From Lachnospiraceae bacterium (GTDB taxonomy: Bacteria; Bacillota; Clostridia; Lachnospirales; Lachnospiraceae): a stretch of DNA of 64,000 nucleotides. The translations under genes and the position numbers were made by a program. Each line of letters opens with the position of its first letter. The first letter of the stretch is position 1. The stretch is from NCBI GenBank assembly GCA_025758065.1, contig CP107199.1:2701501-2765500 (forward strand), written 5' to 3'. The notes under the pieces are model-generated. The model was not told where the DNA came from and searched no databases. It saw only the letters and a program-made list of their open reading frames with translations. Below, in pieces: positions 8,551-18,138 of this stretch.

Positions 8551-10560
8551 ATGGCAAAGAAAGGCAGTTTATCTATAACAAGTGAAAATATTTTCCCTGT
8601 AATCAAAAAGTGGCTGTATTCCGACCATGACATTTTTTACAGAGAGCTGATCAGCAATGGCTGCGATGCTATTACTAAATTAAAGAAATTAGAGCTGATG
8701 GGAGAGTACGAGAAGCCAGAAGAGGTTGAGTACAAGATCCAGGTCAGCGTAAATCCTACAGATAAGACCATCACCATTGAAGATAATGGTCTTGGTATGA
8801 CTGAGGAAGAGATCGACAAGTATATTAACCAGATCGCATTCTCCGGTGTTCAGGATTTTATGGAAAAGTACAAAGATAAGGCAAATGAAGACCAGATCAT
8901 CGGCCACTTTGGTCTTGGTTTCTACTCTGCATTTATGGTAGCTGACAAGGTTGAGATCAATTCCCTGTCTTACCAGAAAGATGCAAAGCCGGTACACTGG
9001 GAGTCTGAAGGCGGCATCAACTTTGAGATGGCCGAAGGCGACAAAAAGGAGGTTGGTACTTCCATTAAGCTGTATCTGAACGAAGAAAGCACTGAATTTG
9101 CAAATGAATACAGAGCAAGAGAAGTGATCGAAAAATACTGTGCATTTATGCCGGTAAACATTTTCTTAAAGAATGAGACTGCAGAGCCGGAATATGAGAC
9201 CATCGAAAAAGATGAGCTTACTCACAAGGATACAGTTGTTGAGACAGTTATTGAACCTGCAAAGACAGAAGAGAAGGAAAAAGAGGATGGAACCAAGGAA
9301 ACAGTAGAAGTAGAGCCATCCAGGGAGAAATATAAGATTTTAAAGCGTCCGGTTGCATTAAATGATACTGATCCGCTGTGGAATAAGCATCCAAATGAGT
9401 GTACGGATGAACAGTACAAGGATTTCTACCGCAAGGTATTCAGGGATTACAAGGAGCCTCTGTTCTGGATCCACCTGAACATGGATTATCCGTTTAACTT
9501 AAAGGGTATCTTGTACTTCCCGAAGATCAACATGGAATATGACAGCCTGGAAGGAACCATCAAGCTTTACAATAACCAGGTATTTATCGCTGATAATATC
9601 AAGGAAGTGATCCCTGAATTCCTGATGCTGTTAAAGGGTGTCATTGATTGTCCTGATCTGCCTCTTAACGTATCACGTAGTGCCCTGCAGAATGATGGTT
9701 TTGTAAAGAAGATCTCCGATTACATTACCAAGAAGGTAGCAGACAAGCTGTCTGGTATGTGCAAGACAGATCGTGAGAATTATGAGAAATACTGGGATGA
9801 TATTGCTCCATTTATCAAGTTTGGTTATATCAAGGATGAGAAGTTTGCAGAGAAGATGGGCGACTATATCTTGTATAAGAACTTAGAGGGCAAGTATCTT
9901 ACCTTAAATGACTGCCTGGAAGAAAACAAGGAAAAACATGAAAATACTATTTTCTATGTAACCAATGAAAAAGAACAGAGCCAGTACATCAATCTGTTTA
10001 AGGAAGAAGGAATTGATGCAGTGATCATGCCTGCTGCTATTGATAATCCGTTTATCAGCCATGTAGAGCAGAAGCATGAAGGACTTAAGTTCCTGCGTAT
10101 TGATACAGACTTAAATGCTTCTTTCAAGGAAGAGGTAAAGGAAGATGACGAAGCTTTCAAGAAGACAAGTGAAGAGCTGACAGAGGTATTTAAGAAGGCT
10201 TTAAATAATGACAAACTGGATATCAAGGTTGAGAAGATGAAGAATGCATCTGTTGCATCTATGATCACTGTATCTGAGGAAACCAGACGTATGCAGGATA
10301 TGATGAAGATGTACAACATGGGCGGCATGGATATGAGTGCGTTTGGCGCAACAGGAGAGACTCTTGTATTAAATGCAAATCATCCTCTGGTTAAATATGT
10401 CCTGGAGAACAAAGAAGGCGAAAATACAGTTAAGATCTGCGAACAGCTGTATGATCTGGCAAGCCTGGCACATGGTCAGCTGTCACCAGAGCGTATGACT
10501 AACTTTGTAAACCGCAGTAATGATATTATGATGATCATGGCTGGACAGAAAGCAGAATAA
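8551..10560 (+). CDS. htpG: Molecular chaperone HtpG (Hsp90)
   Basis: A 669-residue ATP-dependent chaperone. The N-terminal GHKL ATPase shows the helix with RELISN (catalytic Glu), the ADP-contact motif IEDNGLGMT and the lid glycines GHFGLGFYSAFMVADKV. A Lys/Glu-rich insertion (about residues 215-255) makes it longer than the usual 620-640. The middle domain has FPKINMEYDSL and the conserved NVSRSALQ segment; the C-terminal dimer domain follows. A GTG-started extension back to 8401 would translate the leader palindrome and is rejected; AAGAAAGAGG before ATG 8551 and the family N-terminus decide the start. Confidence 0.96.
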   Translation: MAKKGSLSITSENIFPVIKKWLYSDHDIFYRELISNGCDAITKLKKLELMGEYEKPEEVEYKIQVSVNPTDKTITIEDNGLGMTEEEIDKYINQIAFSGVQDFMEKYKDKANEDQIIGHFGLGFYSAFMVADKVEINSLSYQKDAKPVHWESEGGINFEMAEGDKKEVGTSIKLYLNEESTEFANEYRAREVIEKYCAFMPVNIFLKNETAEPEYETIEKDELTHKDTVVETVIEPAKTEEKEKEDGTKETVEVEPSREKYKILKRPVALNDTDPLWNKHPNECTDEQYKDFYRKVFRDYKEPLFWIHLNMDYPFNLKGILYFPKINMEYDSLEGTIKLYNNQVFIADNIKEVIPEFLMLLKGVIDCPDLPLNVSRSALQNDGFVKKISDYITKKVADKLSGMCKTDRENYEKYWDDIAPFIKFGYIKDEKFAEKMGDYILYKNLEGKYLTLNDCLEENKEKHENTIFYVTNEKEQSQYINLFKEEGIDAVIMPAAIDNPFISHVEQKHEGLKFLRIDTDLNASFKEEVKEDDEAFKKTSEELTEVFKKALNNDKLDIKVEKMKNASVASMITVSEETRRMQDMMKMYNMGGMDMSAFGATGETLVLNANHPLVKYVLENKEGENTVKICEQLYDLASLAHGQLSPERMTNFVNRSNDIMMIMAGQKAE

Positions 10561-10591
10561 ATAGTACAATAAAAAGCACGACACAGATTTG

Positions 10592-10638
10592 CGGGGGCTG
10601 TTTCACAGGCATTTTGCCTGAGTCGGCCCCTGTTTTTT
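10592..10638 (+). terminator. Terminator of htpG
   Basis: GC-rich stem (GGGGGCTG...CAGGC / GCCTG...CGGCCCC) followed by TGTTTTTTT. Confidence 0.85.
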
Positions 10639-10676
10639 TGGAATATACTGAATTTGGGATATAGGGAGAAATGCAC

Positions 10677-12110
10677 ATGAAAAAACGTACTTTATCAAGA
10701 AGTCTGCTCACATTGGCTCTTGGCATGTCCTTAGCGGCAGCAGGCGCTTTTGCAGCTTTTGCAGATCCGCTTGGCTTAAGCTATATTAATGGACAGAATG
10801 TTACCAGCCGCTTTGGAAGTTTTGAATTGTCTGTACCATCAGAATATAAAGTGGACAGAAGCGGTGCCTCTTCTGCACTTTCAGGAGAACTGGTAGCAGG
10901 TCTTGTGGAAAATGGTGGTAAAGTGGATTTTGCTGCATCAATGGTAGATGAGGCGAACAAAAGCTATATTATCAACACAGCACTGGTAATGCCGGCAGAT
11001 GATGGTTCCGGACAGCCTTTCAGTGTTGCTGCCTTAAAAGCAGAATTAGCAGAATCCGGTCTTGACCCGGAAAATACAGAAAGCGGTACTGTAAGACTGG
11101 GGGCTGCAGATTATGAATATCTGAAAGTAAATTACGGAAAAATGATGGCGGACTCCATGCGTAGGCAGCTGGAGTCAGGACGGCTCTCTGAAAAGCAGAA
11201 AGCGCAGGCACAGACTTTTATCAACCAGATGGAAAAGATGCTGGTCAATGATTTTTATATCCGGAATACAGGAGACCAGATCTATGTACTCTGCCAGACC
11301 TATTCCTCAGACCAGGTGCAGAGGGCTGCTGCATTTCTAAGCCTTTTAAAGCCGTATACAGGTGTAGAAGGCTGGTACAAAAACGGAGAGAACTGGCAGT
11401 ATAAAAAAGCGGATGGCCAGATGGCAGCAGGCTGCTGGGAGCAGGATGAAAATGGGCTTACCTATCATCTGGATGGAAATGGAAATATTGAGCGCAGCGT
11501 CTGGGTACATGAAAACGGTGGCTGGAAATACGTGGATGAAAGCGGTCATATGGTAACTTCTGTGACCAGAACCATTAACGGGACCCAGTATACTTTTGAT
11601 GATAAGGGAAATATGATCGCCGGAAGTGAGAAAGCGGCTCTGGATTATTCCCTTGGAAAACTGGAAGGAAATACCTATACGAATTACTGGGCAGATATGA
11701 CACTTTCCTTCCCGGAGGCAGCTACTGTTATGATCGGAAATGGCAGTGCCCAGACCTATGCCCTGGTTGGTGGTGAACATGTGGATGTAAATGATCCTGA
11801 ATTAAGTTACCGTATTACAGTGGATTTTACAGATGCAGACATGGAGTTGGACCGTTTTATAGATGCAGTAGTCGGTCACGGGGGAACAGATGGATATAAG
11901 GTAGATGCTTCAGGTAAAGTGAACCTGGGGGGCTATGAATTCCGCTATTGCAGGACTTCCTACGATTTTGGCGATGGAACCGCCCATCACTCTGACTGGT
12001 ATGTACGCCAGATCGATTCCAAACTGGTCCTGATTCATTTTGATTACTACGATGAGCTGAAAAACCAGGTACAACAGGTTTATGACAGTATAAGACAGCC
12101 ACAGGCGTAG
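10677..12110 (+). CDS. Secreted protein with GW-type cell-wall-binding repeats
   Basis: A 477-residue exported protein. A signal peptide (basic start, hydrophobic core to about residue 26, likely cut after AFA) is followed by a unique domain to about 220, then three to four choline-binding-like repeats (GWYKNGENWQYKKADG, CWEQDENGLTYHLDG, VWVHENGGWKYVDESG), then a second unique domain of about 150 residues resembling the first in tone (short beta-rich stretches). The repeats imply attachment to wall glycopolymer. ATG 10677 is preferred to ATG 10671 because AGGGAG ends eight bases before it. No enzyme motif is seen; function unknown. Confidence 0.82.
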   Translation: MKKRTLSRSLLTLALGMSLAAAGAFAAFADPLGLSYINGQNVTSRFGSFELSVPSEYKVDRSGASSALSGELVAGLVENGGKVDFAASMVDEANKSYIINTALVMPADDGSGQPFSVAALKAELAESGLDPENTESGTVRLGAADYEYLKVNYGKMMADSMRRQLESGRLSEKQKAQAQTFINQMEKMLVNDFYIRNTGDQIYVLCQTYSSDQVQRAAAFLSLLKPYTGVEGWYKNGENWQYKKADGQMAAGCWEQDENGLTYHLDGNGNIERSVWVHENGGWKYVDESGHMVTSVTRTINGTQYTFDDKGNMIAGSEKAALDYSLGKLEGNTYTNYWADMTLSFPEAATVMIGNGSAQTYALVGGEHVDVNDPELSYRITVDFTDADMELDRFIDAVVGHGGTDGYKVDASGKVNLGGYEFRYCRTSYDFGDGTAHHSDWYVRQIDSKLVLIHFDYYDELKNQVQQVYDSIRQPQA

Positions 12111-12128
12111 TCAGATAGTTGGTAAAAA

Positions 12129-12165
12129 ACGTCAAAGAGTAAGGAAGGCTCTTTGACGTTTTTTC
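12129..12165. terminator. Terminator between the secreted protein and the transporter gene
   Basis: Perfect 11-bp stem ACGTCAAAGAG / CTCTTTGACGT with nine-base loop, followed by TTTTTTC on the + strand and preceded by an A-run, so it may serve both convergent genes. Confidence 0.85.
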
Positions 12166-12215
12166 GACATTACTAACGTATTATGAATATTAAAAGTTTT
12201 TTGATATATGTGCCG

Positions 12216-13484
12216 TTACATGGGGCCTAAGTGAATCATTTGAGCGATAAATACCAGGGCACTTCCTACTGCCAACCAGAGAAGCATGATTTTCCACATA
12301 AAGCGCATCCAACGATCGTAAGGAATATTTGCAACACTTAAGTTCCCCATTAATGCGGTAGACATAGGAAGAATGTAATTGCAGAATCCATCGCCAAAGT
12401 TAAATGCCAGAATAGCAGTTTGACGAGTAATTCCGACCATATCTGCAACGGGAGTAAAAATTGGCATAACTACAGCAGCTTGTCCGGAACCGGAAGTTAC
12501 CAATATATTGATGATAAAATTAACCCAGTACATACACATGCCACGCAGTGCGGGAGGAAATGCGTTAAGTACAATGGTACATCCGTAAACCAGAGTATCC
12601 AGAATATTAGCTGAAGATAAAACACCAGATGTAGCTCTTGCAAGACCAAGGATTAAAGCAGATACAGTGAGTTTTTGACATCCTGCTGCAAAATGTTTAG
12701 CAATAGTACTTGGACCAAACCCAGCAAAAGCACCTGAAATTACACCAAGCCAGATAAAGACAACAGATATTTCAGGAAGATCCCATCCTCGTGTTACACA
12801 ACCCCATACCAGAACAACAAGGGAACCAATTAAAGTTAAAAGAACCAGAAGCTTACGTGGAGTCAGAGAAGAGTCGTGAGAGGCATCAACATCTTCATCA
12901 TTTCTCAGTTTATCCAATTCGTACATAGGGCTTGAAGCAGGATTGGATTTGACTTTACGTGCGTAACGGATCAGAGCAATACTGGTAAAGATCCAGAAAA
13001 CGAAGAAGCAGAAGAAACGGTATTGAATACCGGAGTAAAGTGGAAGTTCTGCAATTTTCTGGGCAACAATGGTAGTTGAGGTATTTAAAGTGCCTGTGGA
13101 AAAACCAATGGCACCACCTAAAAGTGGCAGTGCAGCACCAGTAATGGAGTCAAATCCCATAGCTCTTGTCATCATAATGATAACAGGAGTAAATCCAATA
13201 AATACAGTTACAGACTGTGTAGTAGCAATGGCAGCGAAAACCAAGAGCAGAAGTGGGATGAAAATAGCTTCCTTATTGCCGAATTTTGCAACTACTTTTG
13301 CGATTAGTACCTGAAGTGCACCGGTTTCAACCAGAACGTTAAAAGCACCACCAGACATTATGACCATAAAAATCAGCTTTGCACTGCTGGAAAAACCGTC
13401 TATAATATAATTAGGAATTAAAAGTGGATTTACAGGGGTTTTAGCAATAAATGAAAATTGATCAGGAACAGCCTGCCAAAACAC
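12216..13484 (-). pseudogene. YfcC/DcuC-like membrane transporter, 5'-truncated
   Basis: A 422-residue reading frame with about ten membrane segments, resembling the YfcC-type anaerobic carrier family (motifs such as MVIMSGGAFNVLVETGAL and NFGDGFCNYILPMSTALMG). Family members are about 460-500 residues and start with an extra membrane helix; here the frame opens only at a GTG (13484) inside what should be the first extracellular segment, with no ribosome site. It runs head-on into the remnant of a divergent peptidase gene. I read this as a deletion that removed the first 50-60 codons and promoter, so the product is probably absent or non-functional. Confidence 0.75.
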
Positions 13485-13741
13485 CGGTTGATACTCCGTA
13501 TCTGCTTCCGGTGGAGAAAGCGACCCAGAATGTATTTGGTCCGTACATGGTATATCCTAATCGGCCATCAACGGCACCGGATTATTTGTGGACCAATATT
13601 CTGGGGCTTCCTACGATCCAGGTGCGTTGGTGTGATGCTACTTCTGATAATCACGCACCAAATGAACATTTAACTTTATCCAATTGTATCAAAGGGACTG
13701 AGCTTACAGCTACAGTTTTAAAAGAAATCAGTGAAATGTAA
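13470..13741 (+). pseudogene. C-terminal remnant of an M20 peptidase gene
   Basis: About 90 codons matching the last fifth of the intact M20 peptidase just downstream: a hand alignment gives 50 identities in about 90 positions, including PDYLWTN, IQVRW and SDNHAPNEHL. The Zn-binding N-terminal three quarters are missing. An ATG at 13451 exists, but the codons before about 13470 do not match the family and belong to the transporter side of the scar. The stop at 13739 is intact and the next gene begins 12 bases later, so this was once the first of two tandem peptidase genes. Confidence 0.85.
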
Positions 13742-13753
13742 AAGAGGATGGAC

Positions 13754-15103
13754 ATGAAAAACAAAAAACTTTTATCAGATATCAAGGAATATCTAAAATA
13801 TTATGAGAATCAGGTTTTGGAAGACTGGTATGAACTGATCCGTCATATAAGTGTTAGTGAAACAGGGGAAGGAATTGAAACTTGCTGTGACTGGATCCAG
13901 AAAAAAATGGAAGAAATTGGAATTCAAGTGACAAAGTATTCTGTAAAACCCGCTCCGGTCCTGGTAGGGAGGTTTGGCAATGATCCGGAAAAAAAGACAG
14001 TTCTGATCTATGCCCATTACGATGTGAAACCGGCTGGAGAACGAAAATTGTGGCATTCAGATCCGTTTGTTCCTACAGTACGTGATGGAAAAGTTTATGC
14101 AAGAGGAAGTGCTGATAATAAATCACCTTTAATGGCGCATTTAAAAGCTTTGGAATACTTTGTCAGAAAAAAAATGGAAGTTCCCGTAAATGTTATTTTT
14201 GTATTTGAAGGGGATGAGGAATGCGGCAGTAGAGGATTGGAAGAATTTCTGGCAGAGCACAGGACGGAATTGGCAGCAGATCTGGTGTTTTTCAGCGATG
14301 GTCCAAAGGATCCTAGTGGATTGCCTATCATTGCGCTGGGAGCAAAGGGAGATTTGTCTGTTCATATTACAGTTGAAACGATGAATAGGAATGTTCATGC
14401 CCGTTATGCACCGGTACTGCCTTCCGCTGCGTGGCAGCTGGTGGAGATATTGGGAAAGTGCAAGTCAAAAGATAAGATTCTGATACCTGGTTTTGAGGAA
14501 GGAATATTACCTTTTACAGAAAAAGAAATTGAGATCATGGATAAACTGCCGAAGTCAGAGGACAGTTTGAATACAATTTATGAGGCAAAGTCGTCTAATT
14601 ATGGCAAGGACTTTTATCCAAGGCTTTTAGGACAGCCTACATTTAATATTTGCTGGATCAAAACAGGAGCTAATGGAGTAGTTCCTGCAAAAGCGGAAGC
14701 ATTGATCGATTGCCGTTTAGTACCAGATCAGGATCCTGAGAAGGTATTTCAATGTATCAAGAGGCACGTTGAGATGATGGGATATGATAATGTAAAAATT
14801 GAAAATGATGGTTATATCCCTTCTTCAAAAACAGACGTGAACACGCCGTATCTGCCGGCTGTTGAAGAGATTTGTCGTGATATTTATGGTGAATATGTAA
14901 TCTACCCATGCAGACCATCATCAGCCCCTGATTATTTGTGGACTAATGTTTTAAAGCTACCGGCTATTCAGGTGCGATGGAGTGATGCTGATTCAGATAA
15001 TCATGCGCCAAATGAACATTTATCCATTAAAGAGTATATGGATGGAATTGCGCTGACAGTGTGTGCATTGCAGGCAGTTTCTGAAATTAATGAAAAGGAC
15101 TAA
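13754..15103 (+). CDS. M20 family metallopeptidase (dipeptidase/carboxypeptidase-like)
   Basis: A 449-residue zinc hydrolase of the M20/dapE-like family. Metal and catalytic residues are in place: HYD in LIYAHYDV, Asp in RGSADNK, the Glu pair in GDEECGS, and a C-terminal His in NHAPNEHL. The dimerisation domain is in the middle (about 190-310). ATG 13754 is preferred to 13748 because AAAGAGG ends six bases before it. It follows the paralogue remnant and no longer has an obvious promoter, since the deletion upstream removed the divergent control region. The former divergent neighbour was a transporter, so peptide or acyl-amino-acid uptake and hydrolysis is a reasonable guess. Confidence 0.9.
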   Translation: MKNKKLLSDIKEYLKYYENQVLEDWYELIRHISVSETGEGIETCCDWIQKKMEEIGIQVTKYSVKPAPVLVGRFGNDPEKKTVLIYAHYDVKPAGERKLWHSDPFVPTVRDGKVYARGSADNKSPLMAHLKALEYFVRKKMEVPVNVIFVFEGDEECGSRGLEEFLAEHRTELAADLVFFSDGPKDPSGLPIIALGAKGDLSVHITVETMNRNVHARYAPVLPSAAWQLVEILGKCKSKDKILIPGFEEGILPFTEKEIEIMDKLPKSEDSLNTIYEAKSSNYGKDFYPRLLGQPTFNICWIKTGANGVVPAKAEALIDCRLVPDQDPEKVFQCIKRHVEMMGYDNVKIENDGYIPSSKTDVNTPYLPAVEEICRDIYGEYVIYPCRPSSAPDYLWTNVLKLPAIQVRWSDADSDNHAPNEHLSIKEYMDGIALTVCALQAVSEINEKD

Positions 15104-15124
15104 ATAAAATCTGAAAAACACCTC

Positions 15125-15153
15125 TTGACATCACCACGTCACAGTGCTATACT
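15125..15153 (+). promoter_or_regulatory. Promoter of the trpBA T-box leader
   Basis: TTGACA (15125-15130), 17-base spacer, TATACT (15148-15153); close to consensus. Confidence 0.88.
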
Positions 15154-15159
15154 CCAGAC

Positions 15160-15434
15160 AACTTCATTAGAAAACCGTTGAAACGGAGATAACGGCAGTT
15201 ATGGCCTCACAGAGAGTCGGCGTTGGTGGAAGTCCGATAGAACCCAGATTGTCAAATGGACCGTTGAGGGCGCAGTCAAAGAAGGTGACTTCGAGTATTC
15301 TGCGACGTGGGGCTGACGTTAACAGCCGGTAGTATGATTGTACTACGCAAAGCGCACAGCTTATGTGAAACAGAGGTGGCACCGCGGTTTATTCCGTCCC
15401 TGATGATATATTTGTATCATCAGGGACTTTTTTT
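15160..15434 (+). promoter_or_regulatory. Tryptophan-specific T-box riboswitch
   Basis: Stem I carries the apical AGAGAGTCGGCGTTGGTG motif (about 15210-15227) and a specifier loop AAA-TGG-ACC-GTTGAG in which UGG (15257-15259) is the Trp codon. The conserved T-box AGAGGTGGCACCGCGG is at 15372-15387, and its TGGC bulge fits the CCA end of a tRNA with discriminator G, as in bacterial tRNA-Trp. The terminator is a 13-bp stem (15396-15408 with 15415-15427) plus T7. Uncharged tRNA-Trp should favour readthrough into trpBA. Confidence 0.95.
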
Positions 15435-15542
15435 GTGACAGGAAAGTTAAAGTTTCATGTTTACAGAAAATTTTGGAAACTGTCACAACAGATGAAGGAA
15501 AAGAAGGAAAAAACACTAAGGTTGGCAAGAGGAGGAAAAGAT

Positions 15543-16733
15543 ATGTCAAATAAAAAAGGACGTTTCGGGATCCATGGAGGTCAGTATATTCCGGAAACAT
15601 TGATGAACGCAGTGATGGAGCTGGAAGAGGCGTATAATCATTATAAAAATGATCCTCAGTTCCAGGCGGAGCTGACTGAGCTGTTAAATGAGTATGCAGG
15701 CCGTCCAAGCCGCCTGTATTATGCGGAGAAGATGACAAAAGACCTGGGCGGAGCCAAAATCTACTTAAAGAGAGAGGACTTAAACCATACTGGCGCTCAT
15801 AAGATCAATAATGTATTAGGTCAGGCACTATTAGCAAAGAAAATGGGGAAAACCCGGCTTATTGCCGAGACCGGTGCAGGACAGCATGGTGTGGCAACTG
15901 CTACAGCAGCGGCGCTGATGGGAATGGAATGCGTAGTTTATATGGGCGAGGAAGATACCAGGCGCCAGGCATTAAACGTATACAGGATGAAATTGTTAGG
16001 GGCAACCGTGATTCCTGTAACTACAGGTACCGGAACATTAAAGGATGCCTGCTCTGCCTGCTTTAGAGAGTGGACCAACCGCATCAGCGATACCCATTAC
16101 TGCCTTGGTTCTGTTATGGGACCACACCCGTTCCCAACGATCGTAAGAGATTTTCAGGCAGTGATCTCAAAGGAGATCAAGGAACAGCTGATGGAAAAAG
16201 AAGGAAAACTTCCGGATGCAGTGATCGCCTGTGTAGGTGGCGGCTCCAATGCTATTGGTGCTTTTTATAACTTTATCAATGATCCATCTGTTAAGCTGAT
16301 CGGCTGCGAGGCAGCAGGCCGCGGTGCAGATACACCGGAAACAGCAGCTACCATTGCTACAGGCCGTTTAGGGATCTTCCACGGTATGAAATCTTATTTC
16401 TGCCAGGATGAATACGGTCAGATCGCTCCAGTATATTCTATTTCTGCAGGACTTGACTATCCGGGGATCGGACCGGAACATGCCATGTTACATGATACCG
16501 GCCGTGCAACCTATGTACCTGTAACGGATGATGAGGCAGTAGACGCTTTTGAATACCTGTCCAGGACCGAAGGTATTATTCCTGCTATTGAATCAGCCCA
16601 TGCAGTTGCCTATGCAAGAAAACTGGCACCGGCTATGGGAAAGGACCAGATCATCGTTATCAACATTTCCGGAAGAGGAGATAAAGACTGCGCAGCGATC
16701 GCACGCTACAGAGGGGAGAATATTTATGACTAA
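15543..16733 (+). CDS. trpB: Tryptophan synthase beta chain
   Basis: A 396-residue PLP enzyme joining indole and serine to give tryptophan. The Schiff-base lysine is Lys87 in NHTGAHKINN, the phosphate loop is GGGSNAIG, and EDLNHTGAHK and GPEHAMLHD are typical of TrpB1. AGGAGG at 15531-15536 fixes ATG 15543; the longer frame from 15435 reads leader RNA. The end overlaps trpA by eight bases. The pair stands alone here: no trpE, G, D, C or F is in the window. Confidence 0.97.
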   Translation: MSNKKGRFGIHGGQYIPETLMNAVMELEEAYNHYKNDPQFQAELTELLNEYAGRPSRLYYAEKMTKDLGGAKIYLKREDLNHTGAHKINNVLGQALLAKKMGKTRLIAETGAGQHGVATATAAALMGMECVVYMGEEDTRRQALNVYRMKLLGATVIPVTTGTGTLKDACSACFREWTNRISDTHYCLGSVMGPHPFPTIVRDFQAVISKEIKEQLMEKEGKLPDAVIACVGGGSNAIGAFYNFINDPSVKLIGCEAAGRGADTPETAATIATGRLGIFHGMKSYFCQDEYGQIAPVYSISAGLDYPGIGPEHAMLHDTGRATYVPVTDDEAVDAFEYLSRTEGIIPAIESAHAVAYARKLAPAMGKDQIIVINISGRGDKDCAAIARYRGENIYD

Positions 16734-17502
16734 GATAAGAGATGCATTTAAAGATGGTAAGGCATTTATTCCGTTTTTGACCTGTGGAGATCCGGATCTG
16801 GAGACGACTGAAAAGCTGGTATGCGTTATGGCAGAGGCAGGTGCGGACCTGATCGAACTGGGAATCCCGTTTTCTGACCCAACAGCAGAAGGACCTGTGA
16901 TCCAGGAAGCAAATGTAAGGGCACTGTCTGTAGGAACTACCACTGATAAGATTTTTGACATGGTTGCCCGCATCAGAAAGACGGTAAAGATCCCGCTAGT
17001 ATTTATGACCTATGCAAATGTAGTTTTTTCTTATGGTTCGGAACGTTTTATCTCAAAGGCAGCCCAGATCGGCATCAATGGCCTGATCCTTCCGGATGTG
17101 CCATATGAGGAAAAAGAAGAATTTGAACCTATCTGCAGGAAATATGGTCTGGATCTGATCTCTATGATCGCACCTACTTCTGATCACAGAATTGCAATGG
17201 TAGCAAAAGAGGCTTCAGGATTTATCTATGTAGTATCTTCTTTAGGCGTTACTGGTGTAAGAAGCGAGATCAAGACAGATATCGGGGCTTTAGTAGAGCA
17301 GATCCGTGCAGTGACTGATGTTCCCTGCGCTGTAGGCTTTGGTATTTCTGAACCAGAGCAGGCAAAAAAGATGGCTGGCCTGTCAGACGGAGCGATTGTA
17401 GGAAGTGCCGTTGTAAAGCGGATCGCCAAATATGGAAAAGACAGTGTTCCGTATGTAGCGGAATATGTAAGGGAAATGAAACAGGCTGTAATGGAAGCTT
17501 AA
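16726..17502 (+). CDS. trpA: Tryptophan synthase alpha chain
   Basis: A 258-residue TIM barrel that cleaves indole-3-glycerol phosphate to indole and passes it to TrpB. The catalytic Glu is Glu44 in ELGIPFSDP (Glu49 in Salmonella). The second catalytic acid, Asp60 in Salmonella (ADGP), is Glu55 here (AEGP). The phosphate loop FGISEPEQ is present. GGGGAGA before ATG 16726 gives the start, which lies inside the last codons of trpB, so the two are translationally coupled. It shares the T-box control of trpB. Confidence 0.95.
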   Translation: MTKIRDAFKDGKAFIPFLTCGDPDLETTEKLVCVMAEAGADLIELGIPFSDPTAEGPVIQEANVRALSVGTTTDKIFDMVARIRKTVKIPLVFMTYANVVFSYGSERFISKAAQIGINGLILPDVPYEEKEEFEPICRKYGLDLISMIAPTSDHRIAMVAKEASGFIYVVSSLGVTGVRSEIKTDIGALVEQIRAVTDVPCAVGFGISEPEQAKKMAGLSDGAIVGSAVVKRIAKYGKDSVPYVAEYVREMKQAVMEA

Positions 17503-17529
17503 TATTGTGATTTAGTTCAATAGGGTCCG

Positions 17530-17716
17530 AAAGGGTTCCTCCATGTATAAACGCATTCACGGCAATTTTGTCCATTTTGCTCCGCCGCCGATTAGGCAGG
17601 TCTCCGGCAAACTCGCTCACTGCGTTCGCTCAAACAATGCCTCCAACCTGCCAGCTATGCTCGCAAAATGGACAAAATTGCCTACCGAATGCTTATTATA
17701 CATGGAGGAGCCCTTT
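17530..17716. repeat. Large palindrome P2 downstream of trpA (about 187 bp)
   Basis: Outer arms pair 20 of 21 bases (17530-17550 with 17696-17716; AAAGGGTTCCTCCATGTATAA). The inner arms continue with GGCAATTTTGTCCATTTTGC against GCAAAATGGACAAAATTGCC. No protein is encoded. It occupies most of the gene-free stretch after trpA and may also end its transcript. Confidence 0.85.
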
Positions 17717-17826
17717 CTACTGTATTGGATATGTCACATGAAAAATACCATACTTAAGTACAAACCCCCTCCCACATAAAAACTGCTTATTGGTTTGCTC
17801 CTACATTTTTTATTGCCAATAACGTA

Positions 17827-18027
17827 GAAAGCCGCCGGTGCACATGACAGAATAAGCATTTGTTTGAAAATCCGTGAGTGGGCGCGCATAGCGTCAGAAC
17901 GGAGAATCACTGTTTGAGCACGCAGCGCGTGCGAGTTTGGTTCGCAGTTCTGACAATAGGCGGCGCAAGCCCACGAGCAAAGGATTTTCATTCAAATGCG
18001 CATCTGTCATGTGCGCCGGTGGCTTTC
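17827..18027. repeat. Large palindrome P3 between trpA and the LysR gene (201 bp)
   Basis: Outer arms pair 22 of 24 bases (17827-17850 with 18004-18027; core CACATGACAG / CTGTCATGTG). Inner pairing includes GAAAATCC / GGATTTTC and GTCAGAAC / GTTCTGAC around a GC-rich centre (GCGCGTGCG). It is different in sequence from P2, which lies 110 bp away. The rest of 17503-18138 shows no gene. Confidence 0.85.
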
Positions 18028-18138
18028 GGACCTTAGTCAACAATATCCCAATATAAGAAATCCATTTGAATCATAGACAAATGATTATAACAATTATAGC
18101 TATAATAGATAAAAAACAATTGCCTTTTTCATAGTATA

